Source: a virus
Direction: 5' to 3' (one strand)
DNA: 23,446 bases
IMG/VR virus record: IMGVR_UViG_3300043398_000328
Span: 1-23,446 of that record
Positions 7,822 to 14,349 of the stretch are shown one piece after another. The notes under the pieces are model-generated. The model was not told the origin of the DNA and searched no databases. It saw only the letters and a program-made list of their open reading frames with translations. Positions within the stretch are counted from its first letter, which is position 1, and the number at the start of each line of letters is the position of its first letter. Made by a program: the position numbers and the translations under genes.

Positions 7822-10259
7822 TGGCTCTCACTCCCGAAGAAGAGGCGGAGCTGGCGGAGCTGGAGAAGACCGTGGGACAGCCCACGGCTCCCACCGGCGC
7901 CATCTCGTCCGATGAATACCTGAAGGCGAACCAGGCGGTGAAGACGCCCGGCTCGGGGCTCACCGACGAGCAGCGCACGGCGGCGCTACAGACGCGCGAC
8001 TCGTTCGAAGACCAGAACGCTCAAGCCTGGGGCCAAGCAGACCCGGGGGTGCAGGGCCTCATCGATAGCTACCTGCCCGTCATGCCGCAGGTGCTAGCGG
8101 CGCAGCCCAACAACACCCACCCGGGCGGCGAAGAGTCGGCGCGCGCCGAGTGGATGAACAACCCCACCCAGGCAGCCCAGGGCGCGGTGTTCGTCTACGA
8201 GCCGCCGCTGGATGTGGTGAAGAAGCGCCTGCTCGAGGATGCGCAGTTTGCGCGCACGCTCTACCCAGACGAGCCCCTGGACCCGCAGCGCATCGCCGAG
8301 CTGAACAAGACAAGCTCGGAGTACATCGACGCTAGCAACCTGCTGTGGCGAGAGGCCGCCGACGCTGCCGCCGCCTCCGGCAAACGCGCCTACCGCTTCA
8401 GCAAGACGCCGTGGCTCCAGAGCGGCGGCCCCGAGAGCACGGCGCAGATGCTCTCCACCAACATCAAGGGCCTGGCCCAGCCAGCCTCGGAGGGCATCGT
8501 CGCCTTCGTCCTCGGCATGGACGACACGGGGGCGTTCGGCGCGGGGCGCGGAGCCGTCGAGGCGATCAACCCGGAGCTGCAGACTGGCAACCAGTTTCTG
8601 GGCATCGAGTCTGCGGGCGGCATCCCCGCCGGCAAAGCCCACGAGCGGTTCGCCGGCATGGAGGCGGAGCATCCGGTATCCCACTTTGCCGGACAAGCTC
8701 TAGCGACGCTGGCCCCGTGGGGGCTGGCGAACCGCCTCTACCAAGGCGTAGCAGCGGGTGGTCGCGCGCTCGTGGGCGAAGGGGCGAGCCTCGGTATCCG
8801 CGCTCTCACCCACGCCGGCTCGGCTGCGGTGGCAGGAGCCGGGGAGGCAGCCATCCGGGAAGGGGTCGACGCGGCCTCTAGCGCCGCCAGGACGGGCAGC
8901 AGCGGCACCACGCTGGGAGATGCCGGCGGGCGCATCCTGGGCGTTGGAGCGGTCGCTGGCGCCATGGGCGGGGTGCTCGGCGGCGCTGCCGAGGGCCTGA
9001 GCGATTGGGTGGAGGGCGGCCGGCGCTTTGGCGAGCTGCCCCGGCGCTTCAAGCAGGCGGGCGGCACCTTCGAGGTGGGCCGTGGCCCCGTGCTGCCGCC
9101 GGCAGTGGAGCGCCAGCACGCGGCTGGGCGCGCTCGGGACCTGCCCACGGTGGACGTTGCAGCGGAGGGATTGGCGCCCAAGCTGGCGGCAGCAGAGAAC
9201 GCCAATCTGAAGGCGGTCCGCACCACGGTGGCGGAGCGCAATCAGCCCTTCTTCAAGACGCCCGAGGGCAAGCAGCGCATCCCGCCGACCACGCTCTTCC
9301 AGCGCCAGGCAACGCTGCTGCAGGAGAACCTGGCGCCGGTGAAGGGGGCCATGCGCCCCATCGAAAACAAGGGCGCGCAGGCCGACTTCCTGAAGGAGCG
9401 ATTCAACGACACGATCGCCGACTTCTCGCTCACGCCCGTCGAGGGCGCGGTGGAGCTGACGCCCGAGCAAGCGAAGAGCATGCTCCTGCCGCGCCGGCAG
9501 CGGGAGCTGGCCAAGATGCTCAAGGGGCCCAAGGCCAAGGCTGGCTCCTCTGGCGCTCGCGAGATTGACCCCGACGAGCTGACGCTGGGGCGCACGTTCG
9601 ACACGGGCGAGGAAGCGGACGAGGCCGCCGCGCTGCTCAAACAAAAGGGCGGCAAGGTGTACGCCGTTCCCCGGCGCTACACGGCGGAGGAGCACGAGCA
9701 GGCTATCCGTAGCTACCAGAAGCTCGACGACCCCGCCGACCCCAACGCCCGCGAGCGCCGAGAGCTGTACATCGCGGCGCTCCAGGACCGCGACGCCCGC
9801 TCGCTCGGCGGCGTCAAGGGAGCCTGGTCCAAGCAGCAGCAGGAGAACGAGGCTCTCATCGGCGCCGCGCAGGACGACGCCAAGCTCGTAGCTCCCGGCG
9901 GCGACGCCTTCAAGTCGCTCGTGAGCTACGCGGAGCAGAAGCCCGGCGAGCTGCCGATAGTGGAGGCCGTGCGTCGGAGCGCCGATCGCGCTGGCGTGCG
10001 GGAGCAAGCCAACCAGATGCGGGCCATCAACCCCGCCATCGACCTGCAGGACCAGCTCGCGCGCGGTCTGGTCAGCGGCAGCTTTGGCGCCGGTGGACGC
10101 GCAGTGGCCGGCAGCCGCTCGACGCTGCTCGACAACATGCTGCTCCGCGGGCTGTACCCGATGTCCCAGCGCCACGTGCCGGCGGGAGTCCGTGCAGGCG
10201 CCGCAGGCGTCAACGAGTTGCGCGAGCGGATGAAGGAAACAGAGGAGCAGAAGCAATGA
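7821..10259 (+). CDS. Large ejection / internal virion protein with hydrophobic Gly/Ala core
   Basis: This 812-residue protein has its ATG overlapping the previous stop. The N-terminus is acidic and helical. Residues about 285-400 are rich in Gly and Ala with hydrophobic stretches; around 366-392 GRILGVGAVAGAMGGVLGG could insert into or cross a membrane. The remainder is charged and mostly helical, with no catalytic motif I recognise. The size, the late-operon position directly after the SLT-bearing protein and the membrane-active centre all fit the largest protein of a podovirus ejection complex, which helps form the trans-envelope DNA channel. This is inferred from context. The last four bases (ATGA) overlap the next gene. 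Confidence 0.6.
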   Translation: MALTPEEEAELAELEKTVGQPTAPTGAISSDEYLKANQAVKTPGSGLTDEQRTAALQTRDSFEDQNAQAWGQADPGVQGLIDSYLPVMPQVLAAQPNNTHPGGEESARAEWMNNPTQAAQGAVFVYEPPLDVVKKRLLEDAQFARTLYPDEPLDPQRIAELNKTSSEYIDASNLLWREAADAAAASGKRAYRFSKTPWLQSGGPESTAQMLSTNIKGLAQPASEGIVAFVLGMDDTGAFGAGRGAVEAINPELQTGNQFLGIESAGGIPAGKAHERFAGMEAEHPVSHFAGQALATLAPWGLANRLYQGVAAGGRALVGEGASLGIRALTHAGSAAVAGAGEAAIREGVDAASSAARTGSSGTTLGDAGGRILGVGAVAGAMGGVLGGAAEGLSDWVEGGRRFGELPRRFKQAGGTFEVGRGPVLPPAVERQHAAGRARDLPTVDVAAEGLAPKLAAAENANLKAVRTTVAERNQPFFKTPEGKQRIPPTTLFQRQATLLQENLAPVKGAMRPIENKGAQADFLKERFNDTIADFSLTPVEGAVELTPEQAKSMLLPRRQRELAKMLKGPKAKAGSSGAREIDPDELTLGRTFDTGEEADEAAALLKQKGGKVYAVPRRYTAEEHEQAIRSYQKLDDPADPNARERRELYIAALQDRDARSLGGVKGAWSKQQQENEALIGAAQDDAKLVAPGGDAFKSLVSYAEQKPGELPIVEAVRRSADRAGVREQANQMRAINPAIDLQDQLARGLVSGSFGAGGRAVAGSRSTLLDNMLLRGLYPMSQRHVPAGVRAGAAGVNELRERMKETEEQKQ

Positions 10260-10669
10260 GCAGCAAGACTCGCATCCCCTTCAAGAACAGCCAGACCGCT
10301 GACAACGATGGGCTGCCCAAGGTGTCGGAGAACGTCACGCTCTTCAACAGCGTAACGGCGATGGGCCCGCGCAACCTGCAGAACACGGCGCCCTTCTACT
10401 GGTTCACCTACAGCATCGCGCCGAGCGCCAACACGACCGGCAACAGCGTGACCGCGCAGTACAGCAACGACGGCGGCACGACGTGGGTCGAGTTCTACGC
10501 CAGCACCACCAGCGAGCCCGTCGGCGACAGCACCACGTTCACCGACGAAATCTTCATCGGCCCCTACGCTGACGTGCGCGTGCGCTTCAACAACGGCGCC
10601 GTCAAGCAGGGCACGTTCGTGGTGAACATGTCACTCGACGCGAGCGAGCGCACCTCTGCAGGCGTGTGA
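10256..10669 (+). CDS. Small beta-sandwich virion protein
   Basis: This 137-residue protein starts at the ATG of an ATGA overlap with the large ejection gene. It is rich in N, T, S and aromatic residues and looks all-beta: FYWFTYSIAPS, SVTAQYSNDGGTTWVEFYAS and ADVRVRFNNGAVKQGTFVVNMSLD could be paired strands of a jelly-roll or Ig-like sandwich. The phrase YSNDGGTTW resembles strands found in phage tail and decoration proteins. It has no signal peptide or membrane segment. A decoration, fibre or tail-adaptor role is inferred from the fold guess and from the neighbouring fibre genes. The specific family is not recognised. Confidence 0.6.
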   Translation: MSSKTRIPFKNSQTADNDGLPKVSENVTLFNSVTAMGPRNLQNTAPFYWFTYSIAPSANTTGNSVTAQYSNDGGTTWVEFYASTTSEPVGDSTTFTDEIFIGPYADVRVRFNNGAVKQGTFVVNMSLDASERTSAGV

Positions 10670-11406
10670 TGGGCGCACGCGGTAGCTTCAAGGGGGCGTT
10701 CAGCCCCGCCCGCGTGCAGCAGGTGCAGGCTGGCTACTTCTGGGACCCGGCCAGCGTACAAAACTCCGGCGCCGCCACGTTCCTCATACCCGAGGGCAAC
10801 GGCAAGGCGACCCACAACATGGTCACGGTTGCCGCGAACACGGCGCCGGGCGCCACCCTCATCAACGGGCAGGCAGCACTGGAGTACACCAACGCCAACC
10901 CCGACGAAATCATGCGCGTCACGGGCAACGTGCAGCGTGGGTTCACCGGCTCGGTGATGCTCTGGGGCTGGGTGAGCATGGCCACCGCAGCCGGCATCCT
11001 TTTCACACATGGACGCGCTCCTAACCTGCAGTTCGCCGCCCAGTTCAACGCAGGCGACTGCCGCGTCTACGCCTACGATGGGAGCGGCAACGTCGAATCG
11101 CGCTTCCCCAACCCCGTCTATGCAAGCGGACCGTTCTACATGGAGGCCATCTTCGATGACTCGCAGACGGCGACTAACCGTCTGCAGATGTGGATTAACC
11201 GGGTCCAACTGACACCCAACGTCGCGGGCACGGCGGCGGCGGCGCTGCTGGACACGGCGGGAGTGTTGACGTTCGCTGGCACCCAAGCGGATTCATCCTC
11301 CCTCAACATCTCCGCCGACTTCTCCCACGGAGTCGTTGGGCTCACGAACGGCCTCCCGAGCGCCGAGGACCGCGACAAGCTCTTCAACTACCGGAGGCTC
11401 GCTTGA
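10669..11406 (+). CDS. LamG / concanavalin-like virion or fibre protein
   Basis: The ATG at 10669 overlaps the previous stop (TGATG). A GTG one codon upstream is in frame but less likely. The 245-residue protein is all-beta. The strand pattern FTGSVMLWGWVSM, ILFTHGRAPNLQFAAQFNAGDCRVYAYDG, FYMEAIFDDS, LQMWINRVQL and DFSHGVVGLTNG resembles laminin-G/concanavalin A-like sandwich domains, which phages often carry in fibres or decoration proteins to bind sugars. The final RDKLFNYRRLA is typical of the end of this fold ('LYNYGR'-like). The surface-binding role is inferred. The last bases overlap the start of the next gene. Confidence 0.65.
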   Translation: MGARGSFKGAFSPARVQQVQAGYFWDPASVQNSGAATFLIPEGNGKATHNMVTVAANTAPGATLINGQAALEYTNANPDEIMRVTGNVQRGFTGSVMLWGWVSMATAAGILFTHGRAPNLQFAAQFNAGDCRVYAYDGSGNVESRFPNPVYASGPFYMEAIFDDSQTATNRLQMWINRVQLTPNVAGTAAAALLDTAGVLTFAGTQADSSSLNISADFSHGVVGLTNGLPSAEDRDKLFNYRRLA

Positions 11407-11684
11407 TTACGGTCGACGAGAACACCGACGACACCCAGCTCTGGGAAAACCCGCAGGACGGCGGCGTGTACACGTTCGTGCCACTAAGCACGCTGAGCCC
11501 CGGTGACCGCCTGGAGGTGGACCGGCTGCGACAAACCGCCGTGGTCCTGACACCGCCCATCATCAACACCCTGCGCATCCCGGGCGCAGCCGACTCCACC
11601 GTCTATGTGCGGGTGCGCGAGGCCACACCGGCAGACCGCGGCAAGCCGAAGAAGCCGAAGCCCAACCAGGTAGCCAAGTCATGA
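11403..11684 (+). CDS. Small virion-associated protein with TTG start
   Basis: This 93-residue protein begins at TTG 11403, which overlaps the previous stop as TTGA. There is no in-frame ATG close by, so coupled re-initiation at TTG is the simplest reading. The sequence starts ITVDENTDDTQLWENPQDGG, continues with short beta strands (VYTFVPLSTLSPGDRLEVDR) and ends in a basic tail of KPKK repeats. I do not recognise the family. Its position inside a chain of overlapping virion genes suggests a structural or assembly role. The stop overlaps the next ATG by four bases (ATGA). Confidence 0.55.
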   Translation: MITVDENTDDTQLWENPQDGGVYTFVPLSTLSPGDRLEVDRLRQTAVVLTPPIINTLRIPGAADSTVYVRVREATPADRGKPKKPKPNQVAKS

Positions 11685-12100
11685 CCACCACCATCACCAG
11701 CAGCGCGCGAGCCAACATGCTCGACGGCTTCGAGACGTTCATGCTGCTCGGCAGCGGCACGGCGAACCTCACGCTCTACCAGGGCGCCATCAGCCTGTGT
11801 GTGTTTCCGCTGGCGGCCGCTCCGTTCGGCGCCGGCAACGCCAGCAGTCTCGTGCTCGCCTCCACACCCATCAGCTCGACGGGCACCGAGGTGGCGGGCA
11901 ACGCCAACCGCTGGGTCATCACCAACCAGAACGGCGACACCGGCGCGAGCGGCACGCTCTCCGCGCTCGGCGGCGGCGGAGACCTGGAGACCGACAACCT
12001 CACCATCACGGCCGCAGCCACGCAGACGCTCAACGCGCTCGTGATGCGCATGGCCACCGACGGCGGCATCTACTGGGAAGGGAGCCTCACGCTCGTATGA
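11681..12100 (+). CDS. Virion protein, paralogue of the gene at 12260
   Basis: This is a 139-residue all-beta protein whose ATG sits in an ATGA overlap. Strands are rich in T, S, N and G (GTANLTLYQGAIS, SSLVLASTPISSTGTEVAGNANRWVITNQNG, DLETDNLTITAAATQTLNALVMR). The order of elements is shared with the protein at 12260-12634: a helical opening 'A-x-A-x-x-D-x-F', a strand pair, a 'P-F/A-FGA-x-x-SS' block, a strand 'I/V-T/S-x-T', an 'N-x-x-I-x-[DN]' block, and a final strand with T and L. It belongs to a family of short phage proteins found near tail fibre genes. The function in the particle is not known to me. Confidence 0.6.
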   Translation: MTTTITSSARANMLDGFETFMLLGSGTANLTLYQGAISLCVFPLAAAPFGAGNASSLVLASTPISSTGTEVAGNANRWVITNQNGDTGASGTLSALGGGGDLETDNLTITAAATQTLNALVMRMATDGGIYWEGSLTLV

Positions 12101-12279
12101 ACCAAGCAGCAGCACCAGCGCCCACGGTGAGGGCAGAGTTTCACGTGGAGCCACACCCGGACCCCGTCGTGCGCGCGCTCATCGAAGAGGTGACGCGACT
12201 GCGCAGAGAGAACCACCGCCTACAGGCCCGCCTCATCCTTTTCGGAGACCCGCAAGACCATGGCTCTCACCCTCGGTAA
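12097..12279 (+). CDS. Short coiled-coil protein between two paralogues
   Basis: The 60-residue frame starts at ATG 12097 inside an ATGA overlap with the previous gene and ends inside the next gene (20-base overlap with ATG 12260). The second half, PVVRALIEEVTRLRRENHRLQARLIL, forms a heptad pattern and predicts a coiled coil. The first part is Pro/Ala-rich. Overlaps on both sides and a GC-rich third position support it as a real gene. No function is recognised; an adaptor or multimerising role would be a guess. Confidence 0.5.
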   Translation: MNQAAAPAPTVRAEFHVEPHPDPVVRALIEEVTRLRRENHRLQARLILFGDPQDHGSHPR

Positions 12280-12634
12280 CGCGACCACCATCGCCAGCGG
12301 CGCGCGCGACGCGCAAGCCGACGCCTTCGACGCTCTCATCAACACGGGCGGCGGCACGGCGGTGCTCCGCCTGCGCAACAGCACGACCACGCTCGCCACC
12401 TTCAACCTGAGCAACCCTGCCTTCGGTGCGTCCAGCTCGGGCGCCATCACGCTGAGCGGCGTCACCATCAGCGCCACAGCCAGCGCCGGCACGGCGACCG
12501 CGGTGGACAACTACCAAATCCTGGACCGCGGCGGCACGGTGCAGTGGACCGGCGCCGTCACCGGCAGCGACACCATCACCAGCGGGCAGACAGTGAATTT
12601 GACTTCGCTGGTGATAACATGGCCGGCATCATGA
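12260..12634 (+). CDS. Short phage structural protein, paralogue of the gene at 11681
   Basis: This is a 124-residue protein from ATG 12260, with GGAG at 12244-12247. It opens MALTLGNATTIASGARDAQADAFDALINTGGG written across residues 1-32, continues with a strand block (LRLRNSTTTLATFNLSN) and a FGASSSGAITLSG block, then strands such as DNYQILDRGGTVQWTGAV. This is a widespread phage family of small all-beta proteins, typically encoded near fibre or head-decoration genes. It shares its layout with the protein at 11681-12100, which implies a duplication followed by divergence. Its stop overlaps the start of an HNH endonuclease gene. Confidence 0.65.
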   Translation: MALTLGNATTIASGARDAQADAFDALINTGGGTAVLRLRNSTTTLATFNLSNPAFGASSSGAITLSGVTISATASAGTATAVDNYQILDRGGTVQWTGAVTGSDTITSGQTVNLTSLVITWPAS

Positions 12635-13110
12635 ACCTGACTGACGAACAGGTGAGGCTCTTCTGGAGCCGTGTCGAAGTTGGCGCGCCTGAAGCGTGCT
12701 GGCCGTGGCGCGGCACTGCTCTGCGCAACGGCTACGGCCAGGTGAAGCTGGACGGGAAGCGCTATCTGGCGCATCGCCTCGCGCTGGCACTGTCGGGCAA
12801 GGAGGTGCCGCGATACATGCACGTGCTGCATGCGCCCGTGGTCTGCCACAACAGGCTCTGCTGCAACCCGGGCCACCTGCGCCTTGGGACCGACGCCGAC
12901 AACGCGAAGGACCGTGCCAATGATGGGGCCGCAGCATACCAGCGTCCCGGCAAGTACGCGCCAAACGCCAAGCTCGGCCAGGCCGGCGCGGTCCTCGCCC
13001 GGTTTCTCGTGAGCCTCGGGAACCCTCGCTCCACGGTTGGGCGCTGGCTCGGGGTGTCCCGGGCTGCCATCTCACTGGCTGTAAGCGGGCAGACCTGGCC
13101 CGCATCCTGA
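12631..13110 (+). CDS. Free-standing HNH endonuclease with C-terminal DNA-binding domain
   Basis: I choose ATG 12631 because it forms an ATGA overlap with the previous gene; an in-frame ATG at 12619 would add four residues. The 159-residue protein has an HNH/AP2-like layout: NGYGQVKLDGKRYLAHRLAL (residues about 33-52), then VLHAPVVCHNRLCCNPGHL with His67, Cys72, Asn74, Cys77, Asn79 and His82 in the usual order, followed by LGTDADNAKDRANDG. The C-terminal part (about 110-159; NAKLGQ... STVGRWLGVSRAAISLAVSG) looks like a helix-turn-helix. Such proteins nick or cut DNA and often act as homing endonucleases or packaging-linked nucleases. Its place inside the fibre operon, away from DNA metabolism genes, favours a mobile homing-type gene. 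That last point is inference. Confidence 0.85.
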   Translation: MNLTDEQVRLFWSRVEVGAPEACWPWRGTALRNGYGQVKLDGKRYLAHRLALALSGKEVPRYMHVLHAPVVCHNRLCCNPGHLRLGTDADNAKDRANDGAAAYQRPGKYAPNAKLGQAGAVLARFLVSLGNPRSTVGRWLGVSRAAISLAVSGQTWPAS

Positions 13111-13118
13111 GCTGAGCC

Positions 13119-14009
13119 ATGGCGGCATTCGTCAGCTTCACGACTGGCGTTGCCTCGCGCTCAGTCACCGTGCCGGCAGGCACGGACCGCCTGCTGGTTG
13201 CCATCGCGCTCAGCAGCGCCAGCACCGGCGCACGCACAGCTACCTACAATGGCGTGAGCATGTCGGTCGCCAGCACGGCGAACGGCTGGGTGCAAATCTT
13301 CTACATGCTCGCGCCGCCGGCTGGGTCGGCGACGATGGCCGTCTCGGGTTCCAACATCTCGGAGGTCATCGCTGCCCACTACACGGGCATCGGCAGCTTC
13401 CAGAGCGGGCAGCAAGCGAGCACGGCGAGCGCCAGCTTCTCGCCCAACTGGGGAGGAGCAATCGTCTTTGGCATGGTGGCGGGCTCCACCAGCCACACCC
13501 CGCTCGCCAACACCAACGAGCGGCTGGACTCGGGCGGCGACTACTACGCCGACCGCATCGTCACCAGCTCGGGCTCGGTCAACGTCGGCGTCTCCAGCGC
13601 CACGGACCCCGACTACGCGGGCGCCATCTTCCTCGATTCGGTCCTGGCGAGCGGCACGCCGAGCGCCCCTCGTCCAACGGCAAGCGGCGCGGCCACCGTT
13701 ACCGTCGCAGCAAGCGGCACCCCTACAGCGCCAGCGCCAACCGCCAGCGGCTCGGTAAACGTCAACGTCGTCAGCGTGAGCGGCGCGGTCACGGCTGCGC
13801 TACCATCGGTAGGCGGTCTCGCTGATGTTGTCGTCAGCGTCAGCGGGAGCGCGACGGCCCCGAGTCCCTCAGCGGAAGGACGGGTGTCAGCAGCCACTCA
13901 TCCGCACGCAGAAGTTACGGCGCGTCACTCACGCTCTAGCGTGGCGACGATCGAGCCCATCGCGCGCGTCTCGACGGCTCGCGCCCGCGGCTCGGTCACG
14001 GAGGAATGA
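13119..14009 (+). CDS. Fibre-like protein: beta-sandwich domain plus tandem repeats
   Basis: This 296-residue protein starts at ATG 13119, eight bases after the HNH stop. Residues 1 to about 174 form a beta-sandwich domain. The strand signature SVTVPAGTDRLLVAIALSS, then ATYNGVSM, VQIFYMLAPPAGSATMAVSGS and ISEVIAAHYTGI is familiar from adhesive extracellular and phage fibre domains. Residues about 175-258 contain four imperfect repeats of roughly 20-22 residues around 'SG-x-x-T/S-AP-x-PTASG'. The C-terminal tail (about 260-296) is rich in R, H, S and A. A fibre or fibre-connecting role is inferred from composition and from the large fibre gene two genes downstream. Confidence 0.6.
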   Translation: MAAFVSFTTGVASRSVTVPAGTDRLLVAIALSSASTGARTATYNGVSMSVASTANGWVQIFYMLAPPAGSATMAVSGSNISEVIAAHYTGIGSFQSGQQASTASASFSPNWGGAIVFGMVAGSTSHTPLANTNERLDSGGDYYADRIVTSSGSVNVGVSSATDPDYAGAIFLDSVLASGTPSAPRPTASGAATVTVAASGTPTAPAPTASGSVNVNVVSVSGAVTAALPSVGGLADVVVSVSGSATAPSPSAEGRVSAATHPHAEVTARHSRSSVATIEPIARVSTARARGSVTEE

Positions 14010-14010
14010 A

Positions 14011-14349
14011 ATGGCCCACGTCGGACAAGCAATCACCTACTCCATCGTCTTCACCAACTCGAGCGGCGTCGAGACGGACCCGACGACGGCGCGCTTCTTC
14101 CTGCGCGAGGGCGTCGATGGGGTCGAGCAGCTCTGGACTTACAACGCCGCCGCGGTCGAAGGCACACACTACCCCACAGGGGCGACGCCCATCATCAAGG
14201 ACGGCACGGGCAACTACTCGGTGGAGTGGGTGACGCGCAAGCCAGAGCGTCACGTGGGCTTCTGGCATGGCGTCGGCAACGACGTGGACCAGACGAGTCA
14301 GACAACGTACTTCGTGCGGCACTCTGACCTGGAGGCGATCGACGGCTGA
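14011..14349 (+). CDS. Small virion/fibre-adaptor protein
   Basis: ATG 14011 is preceded by GGAGGA starting at base 14000, a strong ribosome-binding site with very close spacing. The 112-residue protein looks all-beta. It begins with strands AHVGQAITYSIVFTN and continues with TARFFLREG and YSVEWVTRKPERHVGFWHG, ending with TTYFVRHSDLEAIDG. This resembles the small beta-sandwich adaptor domains found at phage baseplates and fibre attachment points ('transforms parameter into slope/limits' type strands), but I cannot name a family. Its stop overlaps the ATG of the large fibre gene (TGATG), so the two are probably made together. Confidence 0.6.
   Translation: MAHVGQAITYSIVFTNSSGVETDPTTARFFLREGVDGVEQLWTYNAAAVEGTHYPTGATPIIKDGTGNYSVEWVTRKPERHVGFWHGVGNDVDQTSQTTYFVRHSDLEAIDG

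Noticed and set aside
8700-10256. Leftward frame of 518 codons
   Set aside because: Antisense shadow of the large ejection protein; Leu/Arg/His-rich without domains.
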